From Salinisphaera sp963835375 (GTDB lineage: Bacteria; Pseudomonadota; Gammaproteobacteria; Nevskiales; Salinisphaeraceae): DNA of 64,000 nt. Under the pieces are notes generated by a model, which saw only the letters and a list, made by a program, of their open reading frames with translations, was not told the DNA's origin and did not search any database. Of this stretch, positions 17,888 through 27,100 are shown piece after piece. A program made the position numbers and the translations under genes. Where the stretch lies: NCBI GenBank assembly GCA_963835375.1, contig CAWIGB010000012.1:434001-498000 (forward strand), in the 5' to 3' direction. How positions within the stretch are numbered: the stretch's first letter is position 1; each line of letters opens with the position of its first letter.

Positions 17888-18719
17888 GGCGCGTCGTCAC
17901 GAGACCTTCAGCCAGAGGCAGAGACAGGCGATTTGCGCTTGGGCTAGAAACGACGACAGCGTTTCGCGTAGCGTGTGGCAACCCACGCCAACGTTTGAGT
18001 TGCTCGAATGCGTTTTCGACAAGTGCCGGTGTTGATACAGCGCGACATCTAACGTGCGCGGTGTTTTACGGTGAACGCGCGATGGAATCTGGACATGCAT
18101 CCCCTGACTCTCGGCTTGCTCGACAATTGCGTTGCTGTCGTACCCTTTATCTGCAATCAAATGCTCGGCGTGGAACCCGTGGATCAGCTCATCAGCTTCT
18201 GCGCAATCCGCTCGGGTACCTGACGTTGCAAGAACTCGGAGCGGCATACCATGCGCATCCACGGCCAGGTGCAGCTTGGTGTTGAGCCCCCTTTTGTACG
18301 GCCGATCCCGTCATTACCGCCGACCGCGCCCGCGGCGGCCGCATGCGCTTTGCAATGGCTGGCATCGATCATCAGCCATTCGAAATCGGGCTCGTCGATC
18401 AACACCTCAAGCAGGGCTTCCCAGATTCCGCGATCCCGCCAGCGGCAAAAGCGTCGATGCGTGTTCTTCCAGTCCCCATAGGTCGGCGGCAAATCACGCC
18501 ACGGTGACCCCGTGCGTAAAATCGACAGGACCGCATTGACGAATCGACGATTATCTCGGGCCACGCCGCCCCATTGGCCGGCGCGGCCGGGCAAGTGGGG
18601 CTCAATCAAGGCCCACTGATGATCGGTCAGATCGTGGCGATGTTGGGCGTCTGACATGCTGTGATCGTCGCTCAAATGGATCCGCATCCCCCATGAAAAC
18701 ATACTCGTGACGACACGCC
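17888..18719 (-). mobile_element. IS5-family insertion sequence, 832 bp
   Basis: The ends are GGCGCGTCGTCACGAG (left) and its near complement on the right (15 of 16 match). The flanking direct repeat is CTAG (17884-17887 and 18720-18723), a target typical of the IS427 type of IS5 elements. The length fits this group. Confidence 0.9.
17897..18657 (-). CDS. IS5-family transposase, two overlapping frames
   Basis: The first frame starts at 18657 (MSDAQHRHDLTDHQWALIEP) and runs through the DUF4096-like N-terminus and LMIDASHCKAHAAAAGAVGG to GRTKGG. The second frame continues from LNTKLHLAVDAHGMPL through ADKGYDSN to the stop at 17897. The switch falls at A4G5 near 18285 on the coding strand, in the -1 direction. 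Several IS5-family elements of this type make the full transposase by -1 frameshifting at such a site. A sequencing error in the G-run cannot be excluded. Confidence 0.8.
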
Positions 18720-18723
18720 CTAG

Positions 18724-19038
18724 GGCGCAGCAGCCAAAATCGCGGCTGACGCGGTAATTCACTCCGGCCCTCGTGCCGCGGTACGAGCCCGTTCGTAACC
18801 CGCTGGTAAGCTCGCGCCGGCATAAGCGGCGGGCCGGGGCGCAGAGCTGTATCAGGCATCGAGCGGGCTCACTACGCCGCGTCCTCCGAGTTTGAGTACA
18901 TGTGTGTAGATCATTGTGGTCTGCACGGAATGGCGCTAATTTGAGGCGTTTTTGCACGGTATCGACTACGGTGTGGGGTCTCCTCCTGCATTTCATGTCT
19001 TGGCGCGGTCAGTAAGGCCTGCGGCTTCGGTCGCCGTT
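18724..19038. other. Stretch between mobile elements without a recognised gene
   Basis: About 315 bp between the IS5-family element and the IS4-like transposase remnant. It has short open frames only, with no protein, RNA or clear repeat that I recognise. It may include the unrecognised end of the older IS4-like element. Confidence 0.4.
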
Positions 19039-19553
19039 TCACGCATCGAGGCGCCCGTCGGCCGGGGCGTTGGGCCAGTTTTGCTTGACCGATCGCTTGC
19101 AGTAGCGCGGACGTGGTTTGGCCCGGTTGTCGAGAATCCGGGCGGCATTGGCGCAGCGCCTGCAGGCTGGCCTTGAAGCTGATCTGTCGAGGCGACGACC
19201 CCTGTGATCTCTAGCGGCTTCCCACATCAACAAACGAGTGGCGTTATAGACGATCCAGTGCATACGGATTTCATTTCGTACGCCGGCCGGCGTCTGGCAT
19301 CGCAGGATGTCCATGCCCATCGTCGTCTTGAGATCACGGAAGAACAGCTCGACGTCCCATCGCCGGTAGTAGAGTGCGGCCAGATCGGCAGCATTGTAGG
19401 TCGCCGTATCGGTCAAGGTCGTGATCAGCACGAAGCCTCGCGTACGAAAGCCCGAAGCCGCGACGTCGACTCGGATCTGATGCAACGTCAACGTCGCAGG
19501 CATGGCCTCCCATTCGTCGCGGGTATAACTCGACCTTGGATTCCAAGGCGGCT

Positions 19554-20607
19554 CTTGATTATGTACGAAGCTCAGTAGCCTTGAGCCGCTGCTCGGTCCA
19601 GGGCTGGGTAGTGGCGGCCGCGCGTAACAGTCGCGGCAGGATCGAACGCAGGTTATAGCGCCGATTGAAGCGGTACTGGAAGTCCGCCAGATAGCGCGGC
19701 GCATACTTGGCGAACTTGAATGCGTGATAGGTGCCGGTCGAGCGCGTTCTTGAGATTGCCCAGCAGGATGTTCACCCATCGGAATTCGGGATGCTCTGCC
19801 GATGCACGGCCCGAGCCGGTCACGATCGCGAGATGGCTGTCGATTTCGGCGCGAAGCGCCCGGAAGGCGGACAAGCCGTCCGAAACGGCTTGCGTGTTCG
19901 GCCGACAACGATTCATTGGCCCAATCGCGAACGGCCTCCGAGGTAAACGGCATGCAACGGATCACCACCTGATGGGGCTTGCGCTCATCGGTCGTCGATA
20001 CGGCCATCACAAACGGGATCTTGTTGGGCGATCCACGGCCATGCTTGCCGCGGTTCACCCGCCCGTTCACCGCCAAGATAGGCATCGTCGATCTCGACAC
20101 GACCGGATAGCTGGCGTTTCGACTCGCGCTCGGCCATGACCTGCATGAGCTTGTGCTTGATACGCCAGGCTGTACGCCAACTCACGCCGAGCTGGCGTCT
20201 CAGTTCCAGCGCCGAGACGTTGTTCTTGGCCTGGGTGAGCAGGTGCATGGCCAGAAACCAGATCGTCAAGGGCAGCTTGGTCGAATCGAAGATCGTGCCC
20301 GCGGTCACCGTCGTCTGATGGTGGCAGCGTTGGCACTGCCAATGACCGCGGCCCGCGCGCTGAAAGGTCGTATGCAGACGACAGCGACAGGCCGGACAGG
20401 CAAATCCGCGAGGCCAGCGAGAGGCGGCCAATGCCTGCTCGCATTGCGCCTCAGTGCCGTAGTGCTGAATGAACTCGGCCAGCGACAGGCCCGGCTGCAT
20501 CTGTACCTCGATTGATCGCCATGACAAAATTCCTTGTGTGTCATGGCTCTATTATCCGCAGTCACTGGGTCAGATCGTGACCCTGCTGAGCTTCGTACAT
20601 AATCAAG
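19554..20607 (-). mobile_element. IS1595-family insertion sequence, 1054 bp, nested
   Basis: The inverted ends begin CTTGATTATGTACGAAGCTC on the left, with the exact complement on the right. They are flanked by the 8-bp direct repeat AGGCGGCT (19546-19553 and 20608-20615). An 8-bp duplication and about 1 kb length are typical of IS1595. It lies inside the older IS4-like transposase. Confidence 0.92.
19559..20527 (-). pseudogene. IS1595-family transposase, frameshifted
   Basis: The N-terminal zinc ribbon is seen in FACPACRCRLHTTF and WQCQRCHHQ. The ISXO2-like catalytic part starts with RVEIDDAYLGGERAG and continues in other frames through IPFVMAVST, then EFRWVNILLGNLKNALDGTYHAF and RYLADFQYRFNRRYNL, to a stop at 19559 next to the element end. 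It probably starts at TTG 20527 with AAGGA upstream. Frame changes lie near 20060, 19930 and 19740. As elsewhere, these may be sequence errors. Confidence 0.8.
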
Positions 20608-20914
20608 AGGCGGCTTGGGCCATTCGATGAGTAGATCGTTAGCAAAAACGTGAGCGCCGGCTGATCGCAAGGTGGTCCGGCCCGGCTTACCCGACACGGT
20701 CGGGCCGTCGCGGAGCGGGTATGAGCACAGCCGTAAATCGATCGTATAAGGGATCGCCGACCCCGGTTCGTGCCACGTTGGTTCGGCGGTCGGCCGACGG
20801 TTTTCGGCTGGCCGCCCAAGCGCACGCAGTGCGGCAGACGGGGTCAGCGAGGGGGAACGCACCCGTGCTTCACGCCATACGAGCGATGCCAGACGTCGCT
20901 CGGGGGAGATAACA

Positions 20915-23044
20915 ATGATGCAGCAATCCTTGAACCCGGCCGGGCGATGCGCACGCACGGCGGTCGCGGTCACCGCTTTCGCCGCGGCACTCGGCCTGGC
21001 TTCGCAGGGCACTGCCTGGGCTCACTCGCCCTCGTCGGACCCGCATTCTTTCGATCACGCCCGGCATGATTTCCATCACAACCGGCACCATCAGCGCAGC
21101 GAACGCCGCGATGGGCGACATCAACGCGGAGAGCGCCATGAGCGTGGTCATGGCCACGAGTGGGCGTCGAATCTCTGGATCCGTCAGCTGGTCGCCTATC
21201 AGGTCAAGCATATGACGCTGGCCGAAAAAGTCGGTCAGATGACCCAGGCCGAACTGCAGTCGGTTACGCCGGCACAGGTTCGGCAGTACAACCTCGGCTC
21301 TGTTCTCAGCGGTGGCGGGAGTTGGCCCAATCAGGACAAGCACGCGCCGCTATCCGCCTGGGTCAGTCAGGCCGATGCCTTCTATCAGGCTTCGCTGAAT
21401 GGCAGCGCCGGCATCCCGGTAATCTGGGGCATCGATGCCGTGCACGGCAATAATAATGTCTACGGCGCCACGATCTTCCCGCACCATATCGCGCTCGGCG
21501 CCACCCGGGATCCGGAGCTGATCCGGCAAATCGGGCGTGCAACCGCGACCGAGGTCGCCGCGACCGGGCTCGACGTGGCTTTCGCACCCACGGTGGCCGT
21601 GGCCCGCAACATCCGCTGGGGGCGCACCTACGAATCGTACTCGCAGAACCCCAAGCTGGTGGCCGACTATGCGCATGCCGCCGTCGAAGGGCTGCAAGGC
21701 AACCTGCGCCGTGACAACACCGTGATCGCGACCGCCAAGCACTACATCGGCGACGGCGGCACCACCAACGGCAACGATCAGGGCAACACCCAGCTGGATG
21801 AACCTACCCTGCTGCGCGTCCACGGCGCCGGCTATCGCGCGGCCATCGATGCCGGCGTGCAGAGCGTGATGGTCAGCTACAGCAGCGTGAACGGCCAGAA
21901 GATGTCGGCCAACAAGCACCTTATCACCGATGTCCTCAAGGGCAGGATGGGCTTCGACGGCTTCGTGATCTCCGACTACAACGCGATCGGGCAGATTTCC
22001 GGTTGCACCAACAGCGATTGCCCGGCTGCGGTCAATGCAGGCATCGACATGTTCATGGTGCCCCAGGACTGGAAGGCCTTCATCAACAACACGGTCGCCG
22101 AGGTCAAGGATGGCAAGATCCCGATGTCGCGGATCAACGATGCGGTCAGCCGTATCCTGACGGTCAAGTACCGAGCCGGTTTGTTCGATGCCCCGGCTCC
22201 GTCGCAACGGCGCTATGGCGGCGATACCAACGTGCTGGGTTCCAGACAGCATCTGCAGCTGGCCCGTCGAGCGGTCGAGGAGTCCCAGGTTCTGCTCAAG
22301 AACGATGACGATCGTCTGCCGATCGACCCGGGGGCGCATGTGCTGGTCGCCGGCCCCGGGGCTGACAGCATGCCGATGCAGGCCGGCGGCTGGACCTCCA
22401 GCTGGCAGGGTACCGACAACAGCAACGACGACTTCCCCGTGGGGCAGACCATATGGCAAGGCATCCACGCGATCGATCCGAACGCGCGGCTCGATGCCTC
22501 GGGCCAGAGCGCCGACCCGAGTCAGGACAAGGTGGCGATCGTCGTGGTCGGCGAGCCGCCCTACGCGGAATTCCAGGGCGATGTCGCCGCGGATTCACGA
22601 ATCGGCGCCGCCGGCGAGGACACCCTCGATTTCGCGCAGAGCTACCCGGACCAGTTCAAGATCATCCAGCGCATTCATGACGCCGGTGTCCCGGTGGTTG
22701 TCGTCCTGCTGTCGGGCCGGCCGCTTTACGTGAACCCGCTGCTGAATCTGTCGGATGCATTCGTGGCATCCTGGTTGCCGGGCAGCGAAGGTGAAGGCGT
22801 TGCGGACGTGTTGTTCCATCATCACGGTGCCCGCTTCACCGGGCGGCTGTCCTTCAGCTGGCCCAACGGGCCCTGTCAGGCCAACTTCTTCGCCGACACG
22901 GCCGACAACGAACCGCTGTTTCACTATGGCTACGGACTGACCTACCGGCATACCGAGCACATCGGCGATGACCTGCCGGTCACCCACCACGCGGGCGCCT
23001 GCGGTGATACCAATACCCTGACGGCGACGGCTAGCAACAACTAG
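20915..23044 (+). CDS. Secreted glycoside hydrolase family 3 (beta-glucosidase-like)
   Basis: A 709-residue exported glycosidase. A signal peptide (about 1-36, ending TAWA) is followed by a His/Arg-rich stretch (about 37-83) and then the GH3 barrel. The probable nucleophile is Asp354 in GFVISDYNAIG. Substrate-site stretches include AKHYIGDGGT and the typical GIDAVHGNN. The second domain runs from RRAVEESQVLLKND to the end. This layout is that of exo-beta-glucosidases. The start is ATG 20915 with GGGGGAG upstream. A 7-bp hairpin (20880-20902) abuts this ribosome site. The gene is intact and next to the IS cluster. Confidence 0.88.
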   Translation: MMQQSLNPAGRCARTAVAVTAFAAALGLASQGTAWAHSPSSDPHSFDHARHDFHHNRHHQRSERRDGRHQRGERHERGHGHEWASNLWIRQLVAYQVKHMTLAEKVGQMTQAELQSVTPAQVRQYNLGSVLSGGGSWPNQDKHAPLSAWVSQADAFYQASLNGSAGIPVIWGIDAVHGNNNVYGATIFPHHIALGATRDPELIRQIGRATATEVAATGLDVAFAPTVAVARNIRWGRTYESYSQNPKLVADYAHAAVEGLQGNLRRDNTVIATAKHYIGDGGTTNGNDQGNTQLDEPTLLRVHGAGYRAAIDAGVQSVMVSYSSVNGQKMSANKHLITDVLKGRMGFDGFVISDYNAIGQISGCTNSDCPAAVNAGIDMFMVPQDWKAFINNTVAEVKDGKIPMSRINDAVSRILTVKYRAGLFDAPAPSQRRYGGDTNVLGSRQHLQLARRAVEESQVLLKNDDDRLPIDPGAHVLVAGPGADSMPMQAGGWTSSWQGTDNSNDDFPVGQTIWQGIHAIDPNARLDASGQSADPSQDKVAIVVVGEPPYAEFQGDVAADSRIGAAGEDTLDFAQSYPDQFKIIQRIHDAGVPVVVVLLSGRPLYVNPLLNLSDAFVASWLPGSEGEGVADVLFHHHGARFTGRLSFSWPNGPCQANFFADTADNEPLFHYGYGLTYRHTEHIGDDLPVTHHAGACGDTNTLTATASNN

Positions 23045-23080
23045 ACCGTGGCCGACACCTGATCAGCGGGTTCGTCGGGT

Positions 23081-23110
23081 AAAGCCCGGGCGATTGTTCG
23101 CCCGGGCTTT
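23081..23110 (+). terminator. Terminator hairpin after the GH3 gene
   Basis: AAAGCCCGGGCGA pairs with TTCGCCCGGGCTTT around a short loop, 37 bases after the GH3 stop. The T-run is only three bases long. Apart from the relic at 23180, I recognise no gene in 23111-23590. Confidence 0.65.
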
Positions 23111-23179
23111 GCCAGCGGGGATTCTTTCGCGGCGATCCTTGCCGATCGCCGCATCTGCCGCCGCGCCGGCGGCATTCAA

Positions 23180-23287
23180 GCCGGTGTTGGGTTCAACTTC
23201 CAACGGCAACAGGCTGCCTTGTTCAAGGACTTCATGAGGCGTCAGATAATCGAGACGCGTTTGTGGCCGACGGTTGCGCAAGGGCAA
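23180..23287 (-). pseudogene. Possible transposase C-terminal relic
   Basis: A short minus-strand stretch reads NRRPQTRLDYLTPHEVLEQ. It resembles the C-terminal signature of DDE integrase-type transposases (RP-x3-L-x-Y-x-TP-x-E). No other part of a transposase is seen nearby and no ends were found. Low confidence. Confidence 0.3.
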
Positions 23288-23590
23288 GCTTGAAGATGAA
23301 GTCTTGTTCTGTGCATGGCGCGCCGGTCTATTGATCGGATACCACCCTTGTCGATCACACTGGACAGCACAGAAAACACGGGTAACACATCGGCATATCG
23401 GACGAATGGATAGCTTGGGGACGCCCGCGCGCGGTGATAGGGCGCCGTGCTAATGCTCCGTGTCCCAGCAGACTGATCGTGCATCCATCACCGGGTGCAC
23501 CGTATTGCTGACGGTCGCCGGCCGTTCAATAGGACTGCTGAATGTTCGGTACGGTGTGCGTTAAGCCCGATCACGAACGTTTGTCGCGCC

Positions 23591-24157
23591 TCACCGCGGA
23601 TAATGAATCAGATCATGCGCCCGTGCCGGTCCGGTCCCAGGGTTGTGGTAACGATGCGGTCGGTCGGCCGCAAATTGCAGCACGTCGCCGGCCACGAGCA
23701 CGTGCGCCCGGCCGTCGACTTCCACTTCCAGTTCGCCCTCGAGCAAGACGACATCTTCGATGGTGCCGGCCGCGTGCGGGGTGGAAATGCTGGACGCACC
23801 GGCGGCGAATTCAACTACGAACATTTCAAAGCCGAGTGCGGCGTCGTAGGGCAGCAGCGGCCGGGTGCGCATGCCCGAGCTGTCTTCATGCCAGCCGTCG
23901 GGGTCCGGCCGATGGAGCCGGTTGGTGCCGGCATCGGGAATGGTCGACAGAAAATACGACAACGAGACGTCGAGCCCGGTCGCGATCTTCCAGAGCGTGG
24001 CGATGGTCGGGCTCGATTCCGCGCGTTCGATCTGCCCGAGCATCGCCTTGCTGATGCCGGTGCGCGCCGCGGCGCCGTCCAGACTGAGGCCGGAACGGCG
24101 GCGCAGATCGCGGAGGCGGCTGCCGATCGATGGCGTGACGGATGAGGGGGCGGTCAT
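23591..24157 (-). CDS. XRE-type regulator with C-terminal cupin domain
   Basis: A 188-residue transcription factor. The N-terminal helix-turn-helix lies at about 12-66 (LRRRSGLSLDGAAARTGISK), and a small beta-barrel cupin forms the C-terminal part (TIEDVVLLEGELEVEVDG). Regulators of this design often control nearby transport or catabolic genes and bind a small ligand in the cupin. It is divergent from benE with a 20-bp palindrome between them, so benE is the likely target. Confidence 0.85.
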   Translation of the reverse strand: MTAPSSVTPSIGSRLRDLRRRSGLSLDGAAARTGISKAMLGQIERAESSPTIATLWKIATGLDVSLSYFLSTIPDAGTNRLHRPDPDGWHEDSSGMRTRPLLPYDAALGFEMFVVEFAAGASSISTPHAAGTIEDVVLLEGELEVEVDGRAHVLVAGDVLQFAADRPHRYHNPGTGPARAHDLIHYPR

Positions 24158-24223
24158 GGCGCAGGCGTCTTGAAGTCTCGCTGCATGATACTAAGCGGGG
24201 TCCATGCTGGATTCGATGAGCGG

Positions 24224-24243
24224 TTGTGCGTTATAACGCACAA
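24224..24243. promoter_or_regulatory. 20-bp perfect palindrome, probable operator of benE and regulator
   Basis: TTGTGCGTTATAACGCACAA is its own reverse complement. It lies 23 bases before the benE start and 66 bases from the regulator start. A dimeric helix-turn-helix protein such as the XRE-cupin regulator is the natural candidate to bind it. Confidence 0.65.
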
Positions 24244-24266
24244 AATCCCGGCCGCGATGATCGAAC

Positions 24267-25485
24267 ATGAGCAAGGGCTTCTCCATATCCGGCGTTCTGC
24301 CACCGGCGACCGCGGGTATTGTCGCCGTACTGGTGGGCTATACCGGCGCGGCGATCATCGTGGTGCAGTCATTCGAAGCCGCGGGCGCGTCATCGGCGGT
24401 CGTCGGCAGCTGGATGACGATGCTGGGCTGGAGCATGGCGGCGAGCACGCTCGGCTTGTCGCTCTGGTATCGCCAGCCGCTTCTCACCGCCTGGTCGACG
24501 CCCGGCGCGGCGTTGCTGGTGGTGGGGCTGCACGGCCATTCGCTGGGCGAGGCGGTCGCCGCGTTCATGTTCTGCGGGGCGCTGACGCTCGATATGCGGC
24601 GTAACCGGCGTGTTCGCGCGGCTGATGGCGCGCATACCACGTTCATTGGCGTCGGCGATGCTGGCCGGTGTCTTGCTGGAATTCGGGCTTGGCGCGTTCA
24701 CGACCGGCAGTAACGACGGCTGGATCATGACGGCCGCGCTTTCGGCCTGGCTACTGGGCCGGCGTGTGGCGCCGCGCTATGCGGTGCTGGCGATGCTCGT
24801 GGCGGGTGCCACGGCGGCTTTTCTCGATGGCCATCTTGCGATGACGGGGTTTCACGGCGCGATTGCGACACCGATCGTCGTGACACCCGTGTTTTCGCCC
24901 TCGGCGTTGCTTGGCATCGGCGTGCCGCTGTTCGTGGTCACCATGGCGTCGCAGAACGCGCCGGGCGTCACGATGCTGGAAAATGCCGGTTATCGGCCGC
25001 CCGTGTCGACGATTCTGGTCGTCACCGGCGCGATGACCTTGCTGCTGGCACCGGTTGGCGGGTTCGTGCTCTGTCTGGCCGCGATCACCGCCGGGATCTG
25101 TTTGACAGGCGAAGCACATGAAGACCCGGCGCGGCGCTATCTGGCGACGGTAGCCGCGGGGCTGGCCTATGCCCTGGCGGGCGTGTTCGGCGGCTCGATT
25201 GCGACCGGGCTACAGGCGTTACCTTCACCGCTGGTCGCCATCCTCGCGGGCCTCGCGCTGTTGCCAGCAATTGCCGGCTCTCTGGCGGCGGCGATGAGCG
25301 AAGCGCGTAACCGCGACGCTGCGACACTCACCTTCCTGGTGACCGGCTCCGGTGTCCATCTCGCGGGGATTGGCGCGCCGTTCTGGGGCTTGGTGACCGG
25401 TGTGGTGGCAATGTGCGTGTGGCGCTTCAAGCCGCCCCTGGCCCTGACGAGCGATGGCCGCCAGTCGCGCCGCTCGCCCGGTTAA
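24267..25485 (+). CDS. benE: Benzoate/proton symporter-like permease (one frameshift)
   Basis: Inner-membrane permease of the BenE family with about 12 membrane segments. Family stretches include GFSISGVLPPATAGIVAVLV at the N-terminus, LTAWSTPGAALL in the first half and TPVFSPSALLGIGVPLFVVT in the second. One extra base near 24598, after GALTLD, breaks the frame and the second half continues without a gap. The total is about 405 residues, the usual size. No benzoate degradation genes are in the window, so the substrate is known only from the family. Confidence 0.82.
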
Positions 25486-25589
25486 CTGGTGCAGGCGCGT
25501 GCGTCCGGCCCTTTGATTGGCGTTGCGGTAATCGCGCCGGGGGGCTACCGCGCACAGCGGGGCGGGTGTGCGCGGCAGCCCATAGCAAA

Positions 25590-26913
25590 TCACGCTCCGC
25601 CGAACAACAACGGCACGATCAGGCTGGCCAGTAACAGGATCAACGCGCCGCCCAGGCGCGACGAGATCTGCGCGAACGGCATCAGCTGCATGCGATTGGC
25701 GGCCGAGAGCACGGCGACGTCGCCGGTGCCGCCCATATTGGCCATGCAGAGCCCGGCGGTGATGGCGGATTCGATCGGGTAGAAGCCCATGAACTTGCCG
25801 ACCAGGCCGGCGCCGACCGCCGCCCCGACCACTACCGCGAACACGATCAGTACATAGGTGATCGAGATGGCATCGATGACCTGGCCCAGGTCGGTGTAGG
25901 CGATGCCGATGCCGAACAAAAGGGCGAACGTCCAGTTGCGGGCCACGAACTGGAACCACTGCGCCGCGGCGTCGTTGATGCGACTCGGGCATGAGACCGC
26001 TGATCTTGACCGTCGCGACCAGAATGATCATCAGCGCGTACGGATGCAGGGGAATCACGGCGCCGAGGATCTGGCCGGCCACATAAAATGCCAGGGCGGC
26101 GACCAGGCCGATACCCAGCAATTCCAGCGTCGGCTTGGATTGATTCTCGGTGATTTCGACGCCCGGCATCATCTGGCCGCCGCCGGTCAGCGACGGGAAG
26201 CGCTTGCCGACGCCATCCAGCAGGCCGGCGATGATGATCGCGAAGACGTTGCCGAGCGCCAGCGCCGGCACGAGGATGGAGATGTAGTAGCTCGCCGGCT
26301 GGCCGAGCAGTTGTTCATAGATCTGGCTCATCGGCACCGCGCCGGCACCCATGCCGCCGCCCATGATGGGCAGGGTGATCACCACGATCGCATCCTGCGC
26401 CGAAAACCCGAGAGACCAACCCACGATCACGGCGAACAGGCCGGCGAAGATCACAGCGCTGATCAGCGGCAGGGCAAAGCGCGCGCCCACCTTCACCAGA
26501 ATATGCGAATCCATGCCGAGGATGCTGCCGGTGATCAGCGCTGCGATATAGAAATTGAGAAAGCCGCCGCTTTTCATGAATGTCGTGACGTTGGTCGCCA
26601 CATCGGCAGGCAGCCAGTGCAGATACACGAGTGTGGCGGCCGAGAAGATCGCCAGAATCGCGCCGCCACCGAGATAAGTGCGTACGATCGGCAGGCGGTC
26701 ACCGATATGGCCGAACAGTTCGCCGAACAGCATGATCACAATGAAGGCGCCGATCATGCTGTCGGGCAGGGTGTCGGTCGCGATGGCCAGGATCATGATC
26801 GCGAAGAACAGCCCGAAGACGGGCAGGCCGAGCCCGAAGATCCGGGTCTCGAACAGGCTGTCCAGAAAGCGCGGCGCCGCCTGCGCCGTCGCGGTTGGTG
26901 TTATATCGCTCAT
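25590..26913 (-). CDS. 2-hydroxycarboxylate transporter family symporter (one frameshift)
   Basis: Sodium symporter of the 2HCT family (CitS/MaeP type) for citrate, malate or similar acids. Both conserved GGxG re-entrant loop motifs are present: PIMGGGMGAGAVPMS in the first half and ANMGGTGDVAVLSAANRM in the second. The frame changes near 25985, after SGLMPES. It starts at ATG 26913 with GGAG upstream. It is divergent from a CitA/CitB-like two-component system, the usual arrangement for regulated di- or tricarboxylate uptake. Confidence 0.88.
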
Positions 26914-27035
26914 CCGGGTCTCCTCGTTTATGGTTGGGTCAGGCCGGCGCTGCGATGGCGCCGTTGAGCGGCTGCGAAGTCAGCCTGGATAGACCCTAGA
27001 AGAAGACGGGGGCGGGGGAAGGGTTTCGCAAGTTG

Positions 27036-27045
27036 AACAATTGTT
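27036..27045. promoter_or_regulatory. AT-rich palindrome between transporter and kinase genes
   Basis: AACAATTGTT is a perfect palindrome in a short AT-rich patch (27030-27060) of an otherwise GC-rich 187-bp divergent gap. It may be part of a promoter or a binding site of the adjacent response regulator. Confidence 0.35.
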
Positions 27046-27100
27046 TTGAAACTTTAAAAAGCGATCCGGACACGCCGGACGCACGAATGGGCCGCCGGAA

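Larger units (their letters stand above)
19039..20720 (-). pseudogene. IS4-like transposase interrupted by an IS1595-family element
   Basis: The C-terminal half (19039-19553) carries the signature YYRRWDVELFFRDLK and continues to a basic C-terminus. Removing the IS1595 element and one target copy joins it in frame to an upstream piece reading LLIEWPKPPW, then NPRSSYTRDEWEAMP, as expected for this family. The N-terminal half, including the first catalytic residues, is not recognisable upstream of about 20720. The older element is therefore both truncated and interrupted, and no terminal repeats were found. Confidence 0.75.

Noticed and set aside
16006..20720. Genomic island or prophage anchored at tRNA-Gln
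   Set aside because: No integrase, phage or cargo gene lies between the repeats. All recognised content is insertion sequences and tRNA-tail repeats.
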